Shown here: in pieces, positions 52,690-63,292 of the stretch | Layout: each line of letters begins with the position of its first letter | How positions within the stretch are numbered: the first letter of the stretch is position 1 | NCBI GenBank assembly: GCA_016213845.1 | Contig: JACQZN010000049.1 | Location: 46,150-110,149, forward strand | DNA from: Candidatus Wallbacteria bacterium | Lineage (GTDB): Bacteria > Muiribacteriota > UBA6191 > JACPRK01 | Length of the DNA stretch: 64,000 nt | Reading direction: 5' to 3' | The notes under the pieces: model-generated | What the model saw: only the letters and a program-made list of their open reading frames with translations | Database searches by the model: none | What the model was told of the DNA's origin: nothing | Position numbers and translations under genes: made by a program

Positions 52690-52710
52690 GAGAGACTGCG
52701 GCTCAGCCGC
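52682..52710. terminator. Convergent hairpin terminator
   Basis: GCGGCTGAG (52682-52690) pairs perfectly with CTCAGCCGC (52702-52710), 11-base loop. It spans the stop codons of the GT4 gene (plus) and the pentapeptide gene (minus). No T-tract. Confidence 0.6.
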
Positions 52711-53689
52711 GTTCGCGCTCCTTGGACATGGCCATGGAGAGCCTCTCCTCTTCCTCGAGGTCGTCCAGGATGTTCTTTACCTCGCCCATCGAGACTTGAT
52801 CCTTGGCCTGCTTGAAGAAGTTCGACGCCTGCTCCAGACACCAGCGCGCCTCCGACAGGTAGCTGCCGCTGAAGTACTCCTTGCCTTCCTTTTTCAGCGC
52901 GGTACCCAGCAGCTTCCACTCGCGATCCGTTCCTTGCAACTTGCCGATCTTGGCTCGGAGGAGCTTCACGTTATCGAGGCTGGCGCCCGTGATCTTCGCG
53001 TCCGTGAGCGTGCACTCCACCAGGTTTGCGCCGTCGAGGACGACGTTGGCCATGCTGGCCGATTTGAGGTTGGCCAGATAGAGGTTGGCGCCCTTGAAGT
53101 TGGCGCCCGTCAACATCGAGCCCTCGAGGATCGCCTCCCACAGGTAGGCGCCCTGGAAGTTGGCACCCTCGGCGTTGACCTCTCTGAGCGTCGCGTCCTT
53201 CAGGTCTGCGTTGGAGAGGTCGGCGCGTCTGAGATTGGCGCGCTCGAGATCCGTTTCGCGCATCACGATGCCGGCGAGATTGGCGCCTTCGAACTTTGCC
53301 GACCGGTAGGACTGTCGGGAGCAGTTCACCTTGTCGCGGGCGTTGCGCTCCATGTCTTCCTTGCTGGCGGATTCCCCGGCCATCGCCTCCTCGAGCGACG
53401 TGGCCTCGGCGGCCTGCTGGAGCGACTTGTCGATCATCGCGATGGAGAGGATGCTGCGGAACGGGATGAGCACGTGTGCGGGCACGGTGGTCAGGTGCGA
53501 CTGCTGGCGCACGGAGTAGCGGTTTGCCAGGACCCAGATGCCCAGGGTGGGGTCGACGCCCGTGACCTTGACGCGGATGCGGCCGTCTTCCTCTTCGGCC
53601 TCGACGAAGTCGGTGTTCTGGTCGAGCCGCAGGTACACCTCGACCCCCACGAGGCGGTCCATGGTCATTGAAGCTGGGCCCGAAGCCAT
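52703..53689 (-). CDS. Pentapeptide-repeat protein
   Basis: 328 residues with GGAGGAG before the ATG. Residues 1-90 form a beta-rich N-terminal domain of unknown kind ('LVGVEVYLRLDQNTDFVEAEEEDG', 'VPAHVLIPFRSILSIAM'). Residues ~125-245 contain about 24 A(D/N)Lxx-type pentapeptides ('LAGIVMRETDLERANLRRADLSNADLKD'). The C-terminus is helical, ending EEERLSMAMSKERERG. It stands alone between hairpins. Pentapeptide proteins form right-handed quadrilateral helices; the role here is unknown. Confidence 0.8.
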   Translation of the reverse strand: MASGPASMTMDRLVGVEVYLRLDQNTDFVEAEEEDGRIRVKVTGVDPTLGIWVLANRYSVRQQSHLTTVPAHVLIPFRSILSIAMIDKSLQQAAEATSLEEAMAGESASKEDMERNARDKVNCSRQSYRSAKFEGANLAGIVMRETDLERANLRRADLSNADLKDATLREVNAEGANFQGAYLWEAILEGSMLTGANFKGANLYLANLKSASMANVVLDGANLVECTLTDAKITGASLDNVKLLRAKIGKLQGTDREWKLLGTALKKEGKEYFSGSYLSEARWCLEQASNFFKQAKDQVSMGEVKNILDDLEEEERLSMAMSKERERG

Positions 53690-53740
53690 CTGTATCTCCT
53701 CCCGGGCACAGAATACAGCACGGGGCGCGGGAATGGAAAC

Positions 53741-53770
53741 GGCCCGGGATCCCTCGCGGGACCCCGGGCC
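53741..53770 (-). terminator. GC-rich hairpin downstream of groEL
   Basis: GGCCCGGG and CCCGGGCC with extra pairs (ATCCC/GGGAC) form a stem of about 11-13 bp with a 4-base loop, about 40 bases after the groEL stop. Confidence 0.6.
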
Positions 53771-53808
53771 GGATGACCTGCTTACAGCTCAGGCCGCCTG
53801 GAGCGGAG

Positions 53809-55506
<1,698 letters not shown>

Positions 55507-55535
55507 TTACGTGGGACCGGTAGGGAGCCCTGGGA

Positions 55536-55829
55536 TTAGTGGATGGCGAGGATGTCCTCTTCGCGAACGATGAGGAGCTTCTGCTCGTTGACCTTGATCT
55601 CAGTGCCCGCGTACTTGCTGTAGATGACCTTGTCGCCGACCTTCACCTCGAGAGGCTGGCGCTCGCCCTTGTCATTGAGCTTGCCGCGGCCGACGGCCAT
55701 GACTTCGCCCTTGAACGGCTTGTCCTTGCTGGCGGTCTCGGGAAGATAGATACCGCCTGCGGTCTTCTCCTCTTCCTCGGCCGGCTTGATGACGACACGA
55801 TCGCCCAACGGTGTGAGGTTGAGACTCAT
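55536..55829 (-). CDS. groES: 10-kDa co-chaperonin GroES
   Basis: 97 residues from the ATG at 55829, with AAGGAGGG upstream. Typical Gro[36 protein letters not shown], mobile loop and end [13 protein letters not shown]. The in-frame extension further upstream overlaps the CIRCE site, so it is not used. Confidence 0.97.
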   Translation of the reverse strand: MSLNLTPLGDRVVIKPAEEEEKTAGGIYLPETASKDKPFKGEVMAVGRGKLNDKGERQPLEVKVGDKVIYSKYAGTEIKVNEQKLLIVREEDILAIH

Positions 55830-55870
55830 GAATGCCCTCCTTGGCTGGCAATCCGGGACAGACAGGGTTG

Positions 55871-55897
55871 TTAGCACTTGCCCGGGTTGAGTGCTAA
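55871..55897 (-). promoter_or_regulatory. CIRCE operator (HrcA site) of groESL
   Basis: TTAGCACTT-N9-GAGTGCTAA at 55871-55897, one mismatch from the CIRCE consensus TTAGCACTC-N9-GAGTGCTAA. It lies 42 bases upstream of the groES start, as usual for HrcA-repressed groESL. The hrcA gene is not in the window. Confidence 0.93.
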
Positions 55898-55949
55898 CAA
55901 CGCCATGTAGCACAAAATCGGCCCTCACGCAAGAACATTCTTGCGAAAG

Positions 55950-58900
55950 TCAGGGCAGAGAGTGCTCTACGAGATCGCCTGTGGGGGCCTTGCCGAGCTG
56001 GCGGGAGACGACGCTCTTGCCCGAGCCGCCAAAGCGGACCTGGGTGTAGAGTTCATCGGCGGCCAGAGTGGAGGCCGAGCCGGTGGAAATGGCCGGCACG
56101 AGGAGCAGCTTCCCGGGGGCTCCGGGCTGCCGGGCGACGATGGCAGCCAGCCGATCGGCCTTTGGGGACCAGGCGAAGTCGGTGACGTACTTGCCGGGAT
56201 CTGCCGGCGAGAAGACGTCGCGCCACTGAGTGCCGGCCGGATACTCGCGGACGCGCAAGTGGGAGCCGTCAGCCTCCTCGACGAGCGCGGCCAGGAGCTT
56301 GCCGTCCGGAGACCAGGCGAGCCGCGCAAGCCGTCCCGAGACGGGGAGTTCCTGCCTGGCGGAGCCGTCGGTGGCAGTGACGACGACCTTACCCGGGGCG
56401 GCTTCGGGCGGAGTCCCCCATGCGAGCTTGGCCAGCTTGGGATGCCAGGCTGGCGAGGCGGCCTTGCCGTCGGTGGTGAGGTACTTGGCGCCGCGTCCCA
56501 GGAAGAGGTCGCGGGCGGAGATGGGGAGAGAGGCGAGCAAGTCGAGGACCGCCATGTTGGAGGCCACGATCTTCCCCTTCTCGTCGACGTTGTCGACACG
56601 GACTAGGGCCTTGTTGCCGCCCGGGGAGAACGAGAACTCACCGCACGAGACGCCTTGCGTGACGCGGCGGGGGTCGCGGCCGTCCGAGAGCATCAGGACC
56701 AGCGCTGCCTCGGTGGAGGGGCCTCGCAGGAAGCCGATTCTCTGACCGTCGGGCGTGGGAGCGGCCGAGCGGGAGAGGCCGTCGGAGGTGAGCTGTTTGA
56801 GGGCGGTCTTTCCGGACACCGCGGCCGCGAGGTTTGCGGCGGGGAGCCAGGGGGCGGGCGCGGTGGGAGAGGTGGCTGCGACGTGCGAAAGCTCCAGGAG
56901 GAAAGCGTCCTGGCCCGGGATGAGGGTGAAGGCCGAGAACGGGAGCCCGCCGAGCAGGGTCCTGGCCGTGGCGCCGGCGGGAGGCGGCGGTGGGGGCGGA
57001 GCCGGCGGCGGGGCCGGCGGCGGGGCCGTTGGGGGTTGCGCGGCCGGGGGAATGGGCGGCGCCACCGGGGGCGCGGGAACCGGGACCGCCGGGGGTTGGG
57101 ATGGGATCGGCGGGGTCTGCGTGACGGCAGGCGGGGGCTGCGCCCGGGTGGAGAGCCACCAGGCGACGCCGCCCGCGGCAGCGAGGGCCAGCACGAGCGC
57201 GATGGCCGCGCCTCGCAACCGGGAGGAGGTCCCCGGGCTGGCGGCCGCGGAGCTGCGCGGAAGCTTCGCCAGGCGCTTCTTGGCTTCGAGGCGGACATCG
57301 GTCACGGGCGACTTCGCGCCGGCCTCCAAGAGACTGCGATCCTCCGGTGACCCCACCGGGTCCAGCGCATCCAATCGCTCCTTCAGAGCCGCGGGAGCCA
57401 GCGAGTCGAGTGGACTTGGCACTCCCTCGAAGCGCGGGCCGACGTGCCCCTCGACCTCGGAGGCCTGCATCGCGGCGGTGGTTTTCGCAGGCCGCGGCGG
57501 CCCTGAAACGGCGGGCGGCTGATCGGGCCCCGTCCGCGGCGCCGAACTCCTGGCCGCGCCTTCTGCCGGGCGGCGGCGCGGCGCCGCAGGGGGAGAACCG
57601 GCCGGCGGCGGCGCCACCGAGGCGGGCGCCACGACGGCCGCACGTCGGTCGGCCCCGCTCGCGGTGAAACCGGAGGTCGGTGCGACGACCGGGATCGGCT
57701 GAGTCTCGTCGGGTCCCTTCGGCTGCTCGGCGGCACCCGGCCCGGACGGCGAACCGCCAGCCGCGCCGGCGGAGGCGGCCACCGGGGTTTCTGGGGCCTG
57801 GCTCCTGGCCTCCGGCCCCATGACCTGAACCGACGGAGCCAACGAATCTTTCGAGTCGGTCGGCTCTGGCTCCGCTACCGGCGCCAGGCCCTGCGGTCCC
57901 TCGTCGTCGAGCAACACGTCGATCTGCGCCATCAGCCGGTCCTCGGCCGAATCGGCCGGCGACTTCTTCAGAGCCGGACCCGCCTCCCCTTCGTCGCTCA
58001 CCAGCTCGTAGCGCCTCGCGAACCATCCGTCGATAAGCGCGTCCACTCGCTGCTTCAGCGGCTCCGAGACCCGCTCCGAGAGCCTCCGAAGCGCCGCCAG
58101 CGCCAGGCTGCTCTCCTCCTCGCTCGACGAGGCAAGCCGTCGCGAGATCGGCTCCAGCCCCTCCGGCTGACCCAGCTCCACCAGCACCTCGGCGGCCTGC
58201 ACCGCCACCGACGCCACCGGATCGCCCACCGCCCCCCTCACCAGCTCCACGGCGGGCCCCGACTGGAACTTCGAAAGCACGAACAGAGCGCTCGATCGGT
58301 ACGCCACATTCGACGAGCGCAGCATCTCCCCCAGAAGCTGCATCGGATCGCCGTCGCGGTAGTCTCTCAGCAGCCTCACGGCGTTGGCCCGGACCCGGTT
58401 GTCCGGGTCGCGCAAGAGCGGCAGCACCCGCTTGAAACGATCCTCGGTCTTGAAGGCGGCCAACCCCTCCACCGTGTTGGCTCTCACCCGCGCGTCGGGG
58501 TGTTCCAGGTACCGGCAGATCTCCTCGAAGGTCGACTCCTCCCCGAAGCTTCCGATCGCCTTCGTCAGCTTGCTGACGATTCGGACGTCGGCCTCTTTGC
58601 GCAGCCGCCGCAACAGCACCGCGAGGTACTCGGGCCTCGGCTGCTGCATGACCGCGTCCACGAGCGGGAACAGGACGGCCGCGTCCTTCTCCTCTGCAAG
58701 CCGTGCAAGCAAATCCCCGGGTGCCTTCGCCGCGGGCCTGGCCGCAGGGGCCGCGACAGCAGTCGCCCGGCGCTGGATATCGTCGAGGGCCCGGCGGGCG
58801 TGGAAGGCCAGATCCGGCTCGGCCGTCTGCGAGGCCAGCCCCTGTAGGATCTCGACGGGTATCCGGTCCGTCGGCGAGAGCACGCGCCCCAGCAACACGA

Positions 58901-59036
58901 TCGCCCGGCTGCGCACGTCGAGCGGACCGGGAGAGCGCGCCAGCTCCGCGAGCTTCTCGAGCTTGACGGGATCGGGCTGCGCCGCGGCCGGCCTCACGGG
59001 AGGCCCTTCGGGGCGAGCTGGCGTGTCGGTTTCCAT
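55950..59036 (-). CDS. HEAT-repeat and beta-propeller-like membrane protein
   Basis: 1028 residues. Residues ~20-350 contain HEAT repeats ('EYLAVLLRRLRKEADVRIVSKLTKAIGSFGEE', 'HPDARVRANTVEGLAAF', 'DPDNRVRANAVRLLRDY'). A long acidic and Pro/Ala-rich stretch (about 370-560) leads to a single transmembrane helix near residue 615 (GAAIALVLALAAAGGVAWWL), a Pro-rich stretch, and a C-terminal TolB/WD40-like propeller with 'SFSPGGNKALVRVDN', 'LAWSPDGKLLAALVEEADG', 'DFAWSPKADRLAAIV'. Cytoplasmic HEAT and periplasmic propeller are thus joined across the inner membrane. The combination suggests a signalling scaffold; the function is unknown. Confidence 0.75.
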   Translation of the reverse strand: METDTPARPEGPPVRPAAAQPDPVKLEKLAELARSPGPLDVRSRAIVLLGRVLSPTDRIPVEILQGLASQTAEPDLAFHARRALDDIQRRATAVAAPAARPAAKAPGDLLARLAEEKDAAVLFPLVDAVMQQPRPEYLAVLLRRLRKEADVRIVSKLTKAIGSFGEESTFEEICRYLEHPDARVRANTVEGLAAFKTEDRFKRVLPLLRDPDNRVRANAVRLLRDYRDGDPMQLLGEMLRSSNVAYRSSALFVLSKFQSGPAVELVRGAVGDPVASVAVQAAEVLVELGQPEGLEPISRRLASSSEEESSLALAALRRLSERVSEPLKQRVDALIDGWFARRYELVSDEGEAGPALKKSPADSAEDRLMAQIDVLLDDEGPQGLAPVAEPEPTDSKDSLAPSVQVMGPEARSQAPETPVAASAGAAGGSPSGPGAAEQPKGPDETQPIPVVAPTSGFTASGADRRAAVVAPASVAPPPAGSPPAAPRRRPAEGAARSSAPRTGPDQPPAVSGPPRPAKTTAAMQASEVEGHVGPRFEGVPSPLDSLAPAALKERLDALDPVGSPEDRSLLEAGAKSPVTDVRLEAKKRLAKLPRSSAAASPGTSSRLRGAAIALVLALAAAGGVAWWLSTRAQPPPAVTQTPPIPSQPPAVPVPAPPVAPPIPPAAQPPTAPPPAPPPAPPPPPPPAGATARTLLGGLPFSAFTLIPGQDAFLLELSHVAATSPTAPAPWLPAANLAAAVSGKTALKQLTSDGLSRSAAPTPDGQRIGFLRGPSTEAALVLMLSDGRDPRRVTQGVSCGEFSFSPGGNKALVRVDNVDEKGKIVASNMAVLDLLASLPISARDLFLGRGAKYLTTDGKAASPAWHPKLAKLAWGTPPEAAPGKVVVTATDGSARQELPVSGRLARLAWSPDGKLLAALVEEADGSHLRVREYPAGTQWRDVFSPADPGKYVTDFAWSPKADRLAAIVARQPGAPGKLLLVPAISTGSASTLAADELYTQVRFGGSGKSVVSRQLGKAPTGDLVEHSLP

Positions 59037-59091
59037 GTCGTGCGGCGGGGCCTCGTCGGCAGTCCGGCCTTCAACTGGGTGTAATTAATTC

Positions 59092-59126
59092 GAACGACCT
59101 CGAGTCACCACTCGTATATATTACGA
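59092..59126 (+). promoter_or_regulatory. ECF-type promoter and palindrome before the sigma gene
   Basis: GAAC at 59092-59095 and TCGTA at 59112-59116, spacer 16, resemble an ECF -35/-10 pair. TCGTA-TATAT-TACGA (59112-59126) is a perfect 5+5 palindrome overlapping the -10. It lies 73-107 bases upstream of the sigma factor start and in the only AT-rich block of the intergenic region. This suggests autoregulation. Confidence 0.45.
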
Positions 59127-59198
59127 AAGAGGCTCGATCCCCAGGCCGTCGTCCGGACGGCCCGGTCCCAGTTCAGGTGTGCGCACCCCGGAGACCAA

Positions 59199-59786
59199 GT
59201 GTCGGACAGAACCGAAGCCGTAGCCGAATCGCCCTTCGCGGGCCAGAGTCCGGGTTCTCTCGGCCCCTCCGAGGGCGAGGTCCGAGGCACCTTCGACGAG
59301 GCCTTTCGCAGGTTTCGCCAGCCTCTGCTGGCCTTCTTCGCGCGCAGAACGTCCGACGGCGGACACGCGGAGAACCTGCTCCAGGAAACCTTTTTGAAGG
59401 CCTTCCGCTACTGGCACACCTACGATCCTTCCCGCCGGTTCTCCGGCTGGCTCTTCGGTATCGCGGGAAACCTGTACCGCGACTGGCTCCAGGACGAGCC
59501 CAGACACTCGGGCGCCGCGGCCATCGCCGCCCACAGGCCCGACGCTCCGGCGCTGCCCACCCCCGAAGAGGCGGTCCTTGAACGTTCGGCGCAGCAAGCG
59601 CTACGCACCGCGCTCGAGACGCTCCCCGAGAAGTTCAGGATCGTGCTCGTGATGAAGCACTACCGGCAAATGCGCTACCGGGACATCGCGCAGGAGCTCG
59701 GCCTCAACGAAGGAACGATCAAGTCCCGGATGAACACGGCGGCCTCGCTCTTGCGCGAGAAGCTGCGAAGGGAGGGCTGGCTATGA
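59199..59786 (+). CDS. ECF-type RNA polymerase sigma factor
   Basis: 195 residues from a GTG. Sigma-2 region about 35-100 ('AFRRFRQPLLAFFARRTSDGGHAENLLQETFLKAFRYWHTYDP', then RRFSGWLFGIAGNLYRDWLQ). Sigma-4 region about 130-190, 'LETLPEKFRIVLVMKHYRQMRYRDIAQELGLNEGTIKSRM' and REKLRREGW. It overlaps the next gene (ATGA), which is its likely anti-sigma factor. The regulon is unknown. Confidence 0.92.
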   Translation: MSDRTEAVAESPFAGQSPGSLGPSEGEVRGTFDEAFRRFRQPLLAFFARRTSDGGHAENLLQETFLKAFRYWHTYDPSRRFSGWLFGIAGNLYRDWLQDEPRHSGAAAIAAHRPDAPALPTPEEAVLERSAQQALRTALETLPEKFRIVLVMKHYRQMRYRDIAQELGLNEGTIKSRMNTAASLLREKLRREGWL

Positions 59787-60649
59787 GCTCGCCTGGCAGC
59801 GATCGACGTCCGGGCGCCCAGGAGTGCGCCCGCTTCCAGGCGATGGCGCTGGACCGGTACTACGGGGAGCTCGACCCGGCCGCCTCGGAGCTGCTCACCC
59901 TCCACCAGTCGGTCTGCGGGGACTGCAAGCGCGCCTCCTCCGAGTGGGAGCGGGTCGGGGGCTGGCTTACGGAAGTGGGCCCGGTGGAGGCAACCGGCGT
60001 CTCGCGCAGCCTGCCGGTGGGAGCGGCCTCGCTCGGGCTAGGGGCACTGGCGATGATGGCGAGCCTGGCTCCGATGTGGCTGCTGGGAAGCGACGTCCGG
60101 GTTGGGCCCCGGACGATGGGCATATCGGCCGTGCTCTTCATGGCCGCCTACCAGGTCGTGTTCGCGGGGCTTCTCGCAGAGCACTCGCGAAAGCGGCTGC
60201 CGGTAGACGTGAGAACCGTGCTGCTCGGTCTGCTTTGCTGCGAAGCTGCGCTGGTGGCCAGCGCGAGCCTTTTGCTGGGCCTGCCCGTGCTCGACTGGCG
60301 ATTGGCGGAATCGGTGCGACTTTCGCTCCCGGATCTTCTCACGTCACTTTCCGGTTCGATCCTGCTGGCCGCGGGGGCCTGGCTGGGGCTGCGATGCCGG
60401 GCACACTCGGCGGCCAACGCGCTGGCCGTCGCGACGCTCCATGCGCTCCTTTTGGTACCGAGCCGGCTTCTCATCCAGCCGGCTGGACAGTATTCGGCCA
60501 TGGGCGTGGCCGCGGCCCCGGCTGGGTTACTCGGGACCATCGGGTTTCTCGTATGCTGCGCCGGGATGGGGCTCTTGCTGGGCAAGCTGGGAGCGCAGGC
60601 CGATCGGGCGCGGCTCTCCGGCCAGCTCTGGACTGCCGAGCCGGCCTGA
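59783..60649 (+). CDS. Membrane anti-sigma factor with zinc-binding ZAS motif
   Basis: 288 residues. The cytoplasmic N-terminus holds the ZAS motif H-x3-C-x2-C in LLTLHQSVCGDCKR (near residues 41-48), which binds zinc and the sigma factor. About six hydrophobic helices follow (85-270), unlike the single helix of many anti-sigma factors. The start overlaps the sigma stop by ATGA, so the two are coupled. The signal is unknown; the six helices resemble a multi-pass sensor. Confidence 0.82.
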   Translation: MSSPGSDRRPGAQECARFQAMALDRYYGELDPAASELLTLHQSVCGDCKRASSEWERVGGWLTEVGPVEATGVSRSLPVGAASLGLGALAMMASLAPMWLLGSDVRVGPRTMGISAVLFMAAYQVVFAGLLAEHSRKRLPVDVRTVLLGLLCCEAALVASASLLLGLPVLDWRLAESVRLSLPDLLTSLSGSILLAAGAWLGLRCRAHSAANALAVATLHALLLVPSRLLIQPAGQYSAMGVAAAPAGLLGTIGFLVCCAGMGLLLGKLGAQADRARLSGQLWTAEPA

Positions 60650-60662
60650 GGCCTCGGGCCTC
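60648..60662. terminator. Small convergent hairpin
   Basis: GAGGCC-TCG-GGCCTC at the end of the anti-sigma gene, between it and tatA. Short stem (6 bp), tight loop, no T-tract. Confidence 0.4.
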
Positions 60663-60667
60663 TGGCG

Positions 60668-60856
60668 TCAGGCAGGGCCCTTCGGGTCCTTGTCGTCGCT
60701 GGAGAGATCGTCCTGGAGGCCCTTGGCCGCCTTCTTGAACTCTGCGATTCCCTTGCCCAAGGCGGCGCCGACCTGCGGGAGCTTTCCCGGTCCGAAGATG
60801 ATGAGGGCCAGCACCAGGATGACGACGAGTTCGGGGAAACCGAAGTTGAACATCAC
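60668..60856 (-). CDS. tatA: Twin-arginine translocase component TatA/TatE
   Basis: 62 residues. N-terminal '[44 protein letters not shown]' is a textbook TatA/E: short transmembrane helix, FGP hinge and amphipathic helix. A charged tail ends [14 protein letters not shown]. TatA forms the translocation pore for folded proteins. It stands alone, with tatBC not in the window. Either ATG at 60856 or 60853 can be the start. Confidence 0.93.
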   Translation of the reverse strand: MMFNFGFPELVVILVLALIIFGPGKLPQVGAALGKGIAEFKKAAKGLQDDLSSDDKDPKGPA

Positions 60857-61342
60857 AGCCTCCGAGCGAGGCGCGCGCTAGGCGCTCCTCGAGAGCAGTA
60901 TACGCCCCCGGAGGGGGTTCTGGCCAGAGGGCCGGACCTGAAAGGTTCGAGCCCTTCATATCGCGTCATGCAGGGCGCGATCTTGTGTCGACGATCCTGG
61001 ATTTTCCTTTATCCGTCAGTATCTTCGCAAATCGCCGGCGCATCGAAGGTTCCGTTAACGTTGGGACCCAACGGTCCGAAATGTAAGTAGCAATCGGAGT
61101 TCCCGTAGTCCCGAGTTTCTACAAATCGACATGACCGAACGAACCAAATGTATGGATGGCCTCCGCCAGCGGCGGAGCGGCCGGGCCAGAGGCCCCTAGA
61201 GGAGGCGAGGAGCGCGATCCACCACTCCAGGGGAGATGGCGCCAGGGACCAGAGAGCCCGCGCCAGAGGCCCCGAACACGACATCCAGGTAACGACCATA
61301 AAGGAAACGGACAACGGAAGTTCTCAGGGAGGACAACCGACG
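60857..61342. other. Long leader region upstream of the first SLH porin gene
   Basis: 486 bases. The central part (about 60980-61150) is less GC-rich than its surroundings. It contains the 15-base palindrome CGTTGGG-A-CCCAACG (61059-61073). The porin frame is open back to 61148, but the conserved signal peptide starts at 61343. I see no convincing promoter; the region may be an mRNA leader. Confidence 0.55.
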
Positions 61343-63019
61343 ATGAAGCGACAACTCAGATGGTGGGCGTTGACGGCGGCCCTGCTGTACGCAGCCTCGC
61401 CCGGACACGCGCTGACGCGTGACAACCCGTTCTCGGACGTACCCAAGAGTCACTGGGCCTACACGGCAGTGAAGGACGCCGTGGAATCCGGCATCCTCGA
61501 GGGCTACGACAACAAGTTCCACGGCAACAAGACACTCACCCGATACCAGATGGCCCAGATCGTCCAGCGCATGTTGCGCCGGATGAGCGGCAAGAAGGTC
61601 GGCGACCTGGGCGGCCCCGTGTCCGAGCAGGACCTCCGGAACCTCGAGGCGCTGACCATAGAGTTCGCCGACGAGCTGGCCCTGCTCAACGTCAAGGTGA
61701 GCACGCTCGAAGACAACGTGGCCAGCTTGAAGCATGACGTCGAGGCGCTCAAGGGCAGCGTCCCGGGCGTCCGAACGCACAAGCCCGAGAAGCGGGCCGG
61801 CATCAGCGGCCTGGTCTCGGTCCGCGGCGTCCTGACCGACAACAACGGTCCGGCCACCGGCAACGGTCCCTTCGGCGCCAGCGCGGGTCTGACCCGCTAC
61901 CAGGGCGCAGTCGGGGCGGGCGGCACGTTCCGCGATCGCGGCTTCTTCACGATCCCGCAGCTCTCGCTCGGCTTCGATCGGGAAGTCGACGAGGGTATCC
62001 GCGTCCACACCCAGCTCGACTACGACGCCGACATCTCGCATGAAGAGCCGGCAGCCGGCATCAACGTCAACGCGGCGCTGCCCGGCGGCAACGGCAACCT
62101 TCAGATAAACGAGATCTGGATCGAGAGCGAGGATGTCGTCAACGGATGGGGCGCCAAGCTCGGCGGCTTCGCCCTGCCCTTCTCCGACGAGCACAACGGC
62201 CGGTTCCGGACGCTCGACTGGACCATCACTCCGACGGCGCAGACCTGGCGCTACGAGAGTTACCGCCCGGTCGGCATCGAGATCTTCACCAACGACTCGC
62301 TCTTCAGCTGGAACCTGCGCGCCGGCGCCTTCACCGGGCTGGACAACCAGAACGCTGCTCTCTTCCAGAACGAGTTCCGACTCACCGGCTCCGGCGTCAA
62401 CACGCCCTTCTCGGACGTGCCGCAGGGTCTGGGCGTCGGCAACGGACTGGGGAACCCGGACGAGGTCAAGAGCATCGGTTACTACGCCCGCGTCGGCGAC
62501 CATCCGAACGAAGGCGGCCTGGGCTGGGACATCAACTACATGGCCAGCAACGGCGACATCAATCCGACCGGAACGGCCGGCGTGCAGTCGACCAACCAGG
62601 ACTTCGAGTTCATCACGGGCACGCTGGATTACTACTGGGATTGGTTCGCGCTGGTCGCCCAGTACTACACGGGCGTTTCCAAGAACGGCGTGGCGGCCGC
62701 AGCGGCAGGCCGAGGCATCTTCGCGACGACGGCCGACACGAAGAGCACCTCGGCGTACATCCTGGCCAACTACCGCTGGGACCCGGACAACAACTTCACG
62801 GCCCGCTACGAGACGGCCGAGGATGACACGGCTGCCGTGTCGCGGTTCCGCGTCAACACACTGACCGTGGCCTGGAACCGCATCATCAGCGACCACTCGC
62901 TGTTGCAGCTGGAGTACCTGAACCCCGACGCCACGTTCACGGCGCCTCCGGGCACCGCGACCGGGACGGTCGACAACAACGACCGCATGGTGCAGGCCAA
63001 CTACAAACTGGTCTTCTGA
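61343..63019 (+). CDS. SLH-domain outer-membrane porin
   Basis: 558 residues from the ATG at 61343 (AGGGAGGA upstream). Signal peptide (about 1-24, ending SPGHA|LT). SLH domain about 27-80: NPFSDVPKSHWAYTAVKDAV, GILEGYDNKFHGNKTLTRYQMAQIV, which binds pyruvylated peptidoglycan-linked polymers. A coiled-coil segment follows (about 95-140, 'LEALTIEFADELALLNVKVSTLED', shared with the next gene). Then a ~400-residue beta-barrel rich in aromatic girdle residues, ending YKLVF. Typical of cyanobacterial/Deinococcus-type envelope porins. A strong terminator follows. Confidence 0.9.
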   Translation: MKRQLRWWALTAALLYAASPGHALTRDNPFSDVPKSHWAYTAVKDAVESGILEGYDNKFHGNKTLTRYQMAQIVQRMLRRMSGKKVGDLGGPVSEQDLRNLEALTIEFADELALLNVKVSTLEDNVASLKHDVEALKGSVPGVRTHKPEKRAGISGLVSVRGVLTDNNGPATGNGPFGASAGLTRYQGAVGAGGTFRDRGFFTIPQLSLGFDREVDEGIRVHTQLDYDADISHEEPAAGINVNAALPGGNGNLQINEIWIESEDVVNGWGAKLGGFALPFSDEHNGRFRTLDWTITPTAQTWRYESYRPVGIEIFTNDSLFSWNLRAGAFTGLDNQNAALFQNEFRLTGSGVNTPFSDVPQGLGVGNGLGNPDEVKSIGYYARVGDHPNEGGLGWDINYMASNGDINPTGTAGVQSTNQDFEFITGTLDYYWDWFALVAQYYTGVSKNGVAAAAAGRGIFATTADTKSTSAYILANYRWDPDNNFTARYETAEDDTAAVSRFRVNTLTVAWNRIISDHSLLQLEYLNPDATFTAPPGTATGTVDNNDRMVQANYKLVF

Positions 63020-63049
63020 CGAAAACGTCGGAAAGAGAGAAACTTGCCG

Positions 63050-63083
63050 CCCCCCGGGGAGAGATCCCCGGGGGGTTCTTGCT
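63050..63083 (+). terminator. Rho-independent terminator after the SLH porin gene
   Basis: CCCCCCGGGG (63050-63059) pairs with CCCCGGGGGG (63066-63075), 6-base loop, followed by TTCTTGCTTTT. Stem of ten pairs and a T-rich tail: the clearest terminator in the window. Confidence 0.85.
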
Positions 63084-63263
63084 TTTCGGGTGCGGGGCGC
63101 CGGGGAGACGGCGGGGCGCCGGTGGAATGGCCTGGACCTGGCGCGAGCGACATGGTGCGGGGAGTCATGACGAGGCGGGGAGGGCTGGGGGCCGGGAGAG
63201 AATGCAGACAGGGAGCGAAATGAGGGGGTTCTCGCGAGAAGTGAACATTTTTGCCAGGGGGGA

Positions 63264-63292
63264 TTGACAATTTTCTACACTCGTGGTTACAT
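63264..63292 (+). promoter_or_regulatory. Sigma-70-like promoter of the second SLH porin
   Basis: TTGACA at 63264-63269, a 17-base spacer and TTACAT at 63287-63292. The -35 is perfect; the -10 is a moderate match. It lies 250 bases before the ATG at 63548, within the lowest-GC part of the gap. Confidence 0.6.

Noticed and set aside
60935..60960. tRNA T-arm-like GGTTCGAGCCC
   Set aside because: No acceptor stem or anticodon arm can be formed around it.
61196..62896. Minus-strand frame opposite the first SLH porin
   Set aside because: It is a shadow of the porin gene with no family pattern.
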